Shown: in pieces, positions 60,398 to 64,000 of the stretch | How positions within the stretch are numbered: the stretch's first letter is position 1 | How the letters are laid out: each line of letters begins with the position of its first letter | Source of the DNA: Picochlorum sp. 'celeri' | Taxonomy: Eukaryota; Chlorophyta; Trebouxiophyceae | Reading direction: 5' to 3' | NCBI GenBank assembly: GCA_010909725.1 | Contig: JAACMV010000007.1 | Location: 1-64,000, forward strand | DNA: 64,000 nt | Translations under genes and position numbers: made by a program | Notes under the pieces: generated by a model | The model's database searches: none | Told to the model about the DNA's origin: nothing | Seen by the model: only the letters and a program-made list of their open reading frames with translations

Positions 60398-62244
60398 TAT
60401 TTTCCAGTCTTACATGCCCGGTGGTGATGCATAGTGAAAGATGAGCACAATCCTCAAATTCGGATTGAGGGGCTCGATTCCTTGAAGGAGCTTTTACTCA
60501 TCCTCACCACCATCACCTCGTTTAGGCCAAGGTGCAATAATTGATGGATTGCAAACAATTGACTCAAACCATTCGGTCTCAGTGATGGAAGGGAAGAAGT
60601 GGAATCCACACACGACGAGGCAAGCCTGGAAGTGTGCTTTGGAGGCACTGGGAAGATTTTGCCCACTGGCAGCCCATGAACCTCTGGGCCATGCTTCTTA
60701 TTCCATCGCTGAGAGAATGTTTGAATAGCTACCTATTGGCTAATGGATGCTTCCTACAAGTTGCACCCCTGGTGGTGGTTTGGGGAACCAGCTGTTGGTG
60801 TTGGTGTTCCAGGCTATAATTGGGAGGGAGGCGTACTCTGGCTTGCCTTGAGGCATTTTCTTGGCGTGGAGATGGAGGAGGTTCCAGAAGGTCTGAACGG
60901 CGATGTTCTTTCCTTTGCTGACAATGGTATCTGTTTGGGGGACTGGGCCCTCTGTATGGTACTTCAATTTGTACATGAAGCGTCTGCCTCTGTCAATGGC
61001 ATACACCGCGCTGACGCAGATGAAGAGCCATATATTTTTTGGCACATGCTGGGGTGGTGTTCCTGTCCATACGAGGAACTGCACTTTTTCTGCATGGATG
61101 GACTCGCCCGACAGCTGACCGTACACGGCTGCTGCCACAGGGCAGTGCTTGAAGTGGTGAAGGATGTCGGGTGTCTCGCACATGCCACATGCGCATGGCT
61201 TCGACCCTGACGAGCGGATGAAACCGCCCATGGACGCATGCCAGAACGGCTCCTTCCACGTATTGTCCATCGGGAGCTTCCAGAGGTGTTGGTGGATCAG
61301 GGGGCTGCCCGGAGCCTGTGCGGCTCCGCAGAGGGCATACAGCCATCTGTAATAGGCATCGGCCCTCTCTAACTGCCCCTCCATCGATAACAAGCGAGTG
61401 CCCAGCTTCACTGTATACTTCTTCATCGGGTGGGCTTTTTGGCCGAGGGTCCAGTGGTAGTCGTCCCTGTACCAAGTCTGTTGCTCTGGCTGGGTCCTGT
61501 TTGCCTGGATGGTCTCGATGCACGCTGGGATCGAGACCAGATATGCTTGTCCCTCGACGATGGTCGTCATTGGTGGCAATGCGCACTCGCGCAAGCACTG
61601 GGTGGAGGTAATATGAGCATCATGTGGGTGTAGAAGGAAGGCATTCCACACCAGCTGAGACCACCGTTGCGATGTGCCCACGCGTAGCAGCCGCAAGCAC
61701 CATTTTGCTTGTCTTGCTTGGGTATGCGCTGCAAAGTTGAGGCAGCCTAGACCTCCTTCTTGTGGTGGGGCCGACATTCGTGTCGTACTCCAGCAGCGAG
61801 CATTATCAGGCAGCAGTTCTCGTGTGAGCTTGGTGATCTCTCTCAGGATCTCTTGTGGCACTCTGGTGAATTCTGCAGCATACAGGATTCTCGAAATGAC
61901 AAAGGTGTTCCACAATCGGAACTTTCCAAAACAGGAGATCCTGTTAGCTTTAATGACCTTGGCTGTCGTTGCCATGCTGTTCAGTTTGCTGTCCCAGTCG
62001 ACCGTCGGTGGTGCTGTCCCACGGTGCACGGTGATACCCAGCACCTTGGCCTCCGTCACCAATTGGAATCCCTCCAGTGCACGGGGTAGTGTGGAGGGTA
62101 TCCTGCCGATGGCCAACAGGTGTGTCTTCCCTCGATTCAATCGCTGTCTAGTAGCCTGATGAAACATGTCCATGCAGGCTCTGAACGTCTTGACCTGCTC
62201 TTGGCTGCCAAGAAACACTTTGCTATCATCTGCATATTGGCTCA
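60398..62244 (-). mobile_element. LINE-B copy 2, 5'-truncated, nearly identical to copy 1
   Basis: Corresponds gaplessly to 33371-35217 with an offset of 27027 and only a handful of substitutions. Open over 501 codons (62245-60740), starting at the YADD catalytic motif (SQYADDSKVF) and running through the thumb and Cys/His cluster. It lacks the endonuclease and most of the palm, so it is not autonomous. Confidence 0.9.
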
Positions 62245-62910
62245 TATTCCCTCATGGCTTTTCACTGGAGCAAGTGAGAAAGATGAGTGCATATAATCAA
62301 GACGATGATGATGTTTGATCATAGATAGGGTATTAGCGTATAAATTACTACTAGGGTAAAGAAGAAGAAATAGATATACCTCAACTTTGTTTGTAGCAGT
62401 TCTAGAGTCAAGCTCAGCATTTGTTATCGTAGAAAATGGCAACAACCACCATAACGAATTCCATATCATCATTTACAAATTCATATACCGTAGTGTCCGC
62501 AATTTTCGGAAGGAATTTGGAAAACTGAAAATGGCCTAAATCCGAAAATCTTCGGAGTGCAAAACCACGAAACCAGTGATATACGGTGGATTTAAATATC
62601 AATTAATGTATAATTATGACATTCCCCAAGCGAAAATAGGATCAAATAGCGGTAGCGGGAGATATGGTCGGATTATTGTCTGGAGCCAACCTCTGGCCAC
62701 ACTTGGTCCTGCTGCAGCTGCTGGTGGCTCTAATTCTCATCGAAACACGGTTAATCTCTTTTCCGCCGATATCGTTGGCCTAATATCATCCTTATAACAC
62801 TAACAGTCGTGCCTAAGGTGATAATCGTCTGCAAAAACGTGGAAACAGGCCCTTACTCTCAGGACCACCCTGAGTGATCACCCCTGACTGGCCTCATTCG
62901 CGTGCCACTG
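62245..62910. other. Unassigned spacer
   Basis: Contains the second copy of the 48-bp block (62440-62487). No recognised gene. Confidence 0.45.
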
Positions 62911-63287
62911 ATGCTCACAAGCGCTCATGTCGCCATCTTATGTCTTCTATATGCATTATTCTTGGCGTTTGCTGCCCAAGAGCGACATACCTCGCCTGTA
63001 GAGAGCCTGCTGCCTCTGGCAAGTCAACCAGTTTGGCAAAAGAGGTTTTCTTGCACTCATGTGCGATATTTTCACCCGATGTCGTATTATCAGCACTCTA
63101 AGAAGTTCTTTAATGGTCCTGGGTGGGTTTATCGGTGGCAGAGGCCCTCTACTGAGGCGATGTCTTGGGCAACAGGGCAACCAACCCAACGACCCAACCC
63201 AAAATCGTCGACGTAAGTGGCCCTTTTTCTTCTTGTAATAGCAATATAATATTGAGTTAGTGATATTTCAGGGGGCGAGGGAATTGA
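62911..63287 (+). CDS. Possible small membrane/secreted protein with one intron
   Basis: Exon 62911-63212 plus 63272-63287 gives 105 aa. Intron 63213-63271 (59 bp) has a consensus donor GTAAGT and acceptor TTTCAG. The N-terminus is a strong hydrophobic stretch (VAILCLLYALFLAFAA) after the start, then a basic, aromatic-rich region (YYQHSKKFFNGPGWVYRW). No family recognised. The call depends on the splice signals and a signal-peptide-like start. Confidence 0.35.
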
Positions 63288-64000
63288 AACAGCGCCCATT
63301 GTCCATCAAAATCGCCATGAAGTGGTGTCGCCACGGATCGCTCATTCGAGCGTCGTTGTTGATTTTTGAGAGTTTCAAAGGGCGGTTTCGAGCGTGAGAG
63401 GTACCACTGGAATCAGTAGAATTCAAGCTATTTTTCAAGCCATATTTGAGAGGATATCTCTCACTTTTGATCAAAGTATCGGGCTAAATCTCATATTTTC
63501 GGAAGGATTTTCACTTTTTGCAAGTCTCATTTCCGAAACATTCCCTAGTACCATCTGGGGATTGGTTCGCAGTTCAGCGAAACAATAGCAGGTGATAAAT
63601 TACGCCGCGTCGATTGTAAAAATAGAACACTTATGTATAATTATATTGTGAAAATTCACAGTTGGGAGAAACTCTCGTCACAGACGGATTCTCGGACGAA
63701 TGGGGCACGGTGGCAGTGAACACGAGTGTTCCCATCACCAATCGAGGATGGAGGCGCATTTTTGGGCTCATGTGGCGTCACCCCGCGAGCGATATTCTCC
63801 GCGATATTCTCCATAACACTTAGATATGTTAAATACTATACGATTGTGCCAACGGAGCGTTGATAATTGCTGGCCGTGAAAAGTCGTCGAGCGAGACGAC
63901 TGGGAACCCTTTTCCTTGGCAGCCCAAATGGCCATTAATATCGCAGATGTCCGGTCGTGTCCATTGTTGGATAGGGCCATTATTAAATTACATACTCTCC
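63288..64000. other. Unassigned right end of window
   Basis: Only short open frames. GCGATATTCTCC occurs twice in tandem (~63789-63812). No telomere-like sequence at this end. Confidence 0.5.

Noticed and set aside
1..64000. CRISPR arrays, bacterial operons or rRNA genes
   Set aside because: No regularly spaced repeats with unique spacers and no rRNA core sequences were seen; introns show the DNA is eukaryotic.

Overview
This window is eukaryotic nuclear DNA that starts at or very near a chromosome end. Positions 1-29 carry degenerate C-rich telomere-like repeats (CCCTATA). The first ~5.8 kb is a mosaic of diverged subtelomeric repeats. Many genes inside the window are split by short GT-AG spliceosomal introns (46-110 bp, mostly 60-79 bp; donors often GTATGT or GTACGT, acceptors often TTGCAG). 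Most are phase 0. I cannot name the species. The gene content (membrane-anchored sugar methyltransferases and glycosyltransferases, almost intronless and relatively AT-rich, mixed with many transposons near a telomere) resembles the 'small outlier chromosome' described in picoplanktonic green algae (Mamiellales). That placement is inference only.

Layout. 1-5.8 kb: telomere-like end and subtelomeric repeats. 5.9-6.5 kb: a GC-rich island without a recognisable gene. 8.0-9.2 kb: a membrane-anchored class I methyltransferase. 9.7-12.1 kb: a decayed CACTA-like transposase. 12.2-13.4 kb: an FkbM methyltransferase. 13.6-14.1 kb: a possible pogo-like relic. 15.6-22.9 kb: a GT90 glycosyltransferase gene split by a full-length two-ORF LINE (LINE-A, 6-bp target duplication), with a short LINE-A tail copy abutting its 3' end. 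23.0-29.3 kb: an inverted CACTA-like tail that has itself been hit by a complete 5.6-kb Mutator-like element (160-bp terminal repeats, 9-bp target duplication) carrying a MULE transposase gene and a Ulp1/C48 protease gene. 29.4-33.2 kb: a CACTA-like fragment joined to a decayed Helitron Rep-helicase gene. 33.4-36.8 kb: LINE-B. 37.0-38.1 kb: a Methyltransf_24-type methyltransferase. 38.1-40.3 kb: LINE-C. 40.4-47.3 kb: a LINE-A tail copy split by a complete 6.05-kb Plavaka/CACTA-type transposon (3-bp target duplication) with two divergent intron-bearing genes. 48.0-49.8 kb: a secreted trypsin-like protease with tectonin-like and Pro-rich repeats. 50.5-55.2 kb: two large multidomain glycosyltransferases, tail to tail with overlapping ends. 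55.6-56.7 kb: a second LINE-C. 56.9-58.1 kb: a CgeB-like glycosyltransferase. 58.75-59.1 kb: an orphan exon with GC-rich third positions. 59.1-60.1 kb: a TylF-type methyltransferase. 60.4-62.2 kb: a second, nearly identical LINE-B copy. 62.2-64 kb: mostly unassigned.

How it works together. The host genes (four methyltransferases of different families, GT90, GT2-GT4, GT4-DUF5672, CgeB-like GT) nearly all have an N-terminal signal anchor. They look like Golgi enzymes that build and O-methylate a complex surface glycan. The secreted protease would act in the same compartment or outside the cell. The mobile elements have inserted between these genes, into each other, and in one case into a gene (GT90). 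The window therefore looks like a fast-evolving surface-glycan island.

All coordinates were read by eye. Exon joins were checked for frame but not by alignment or RNA.
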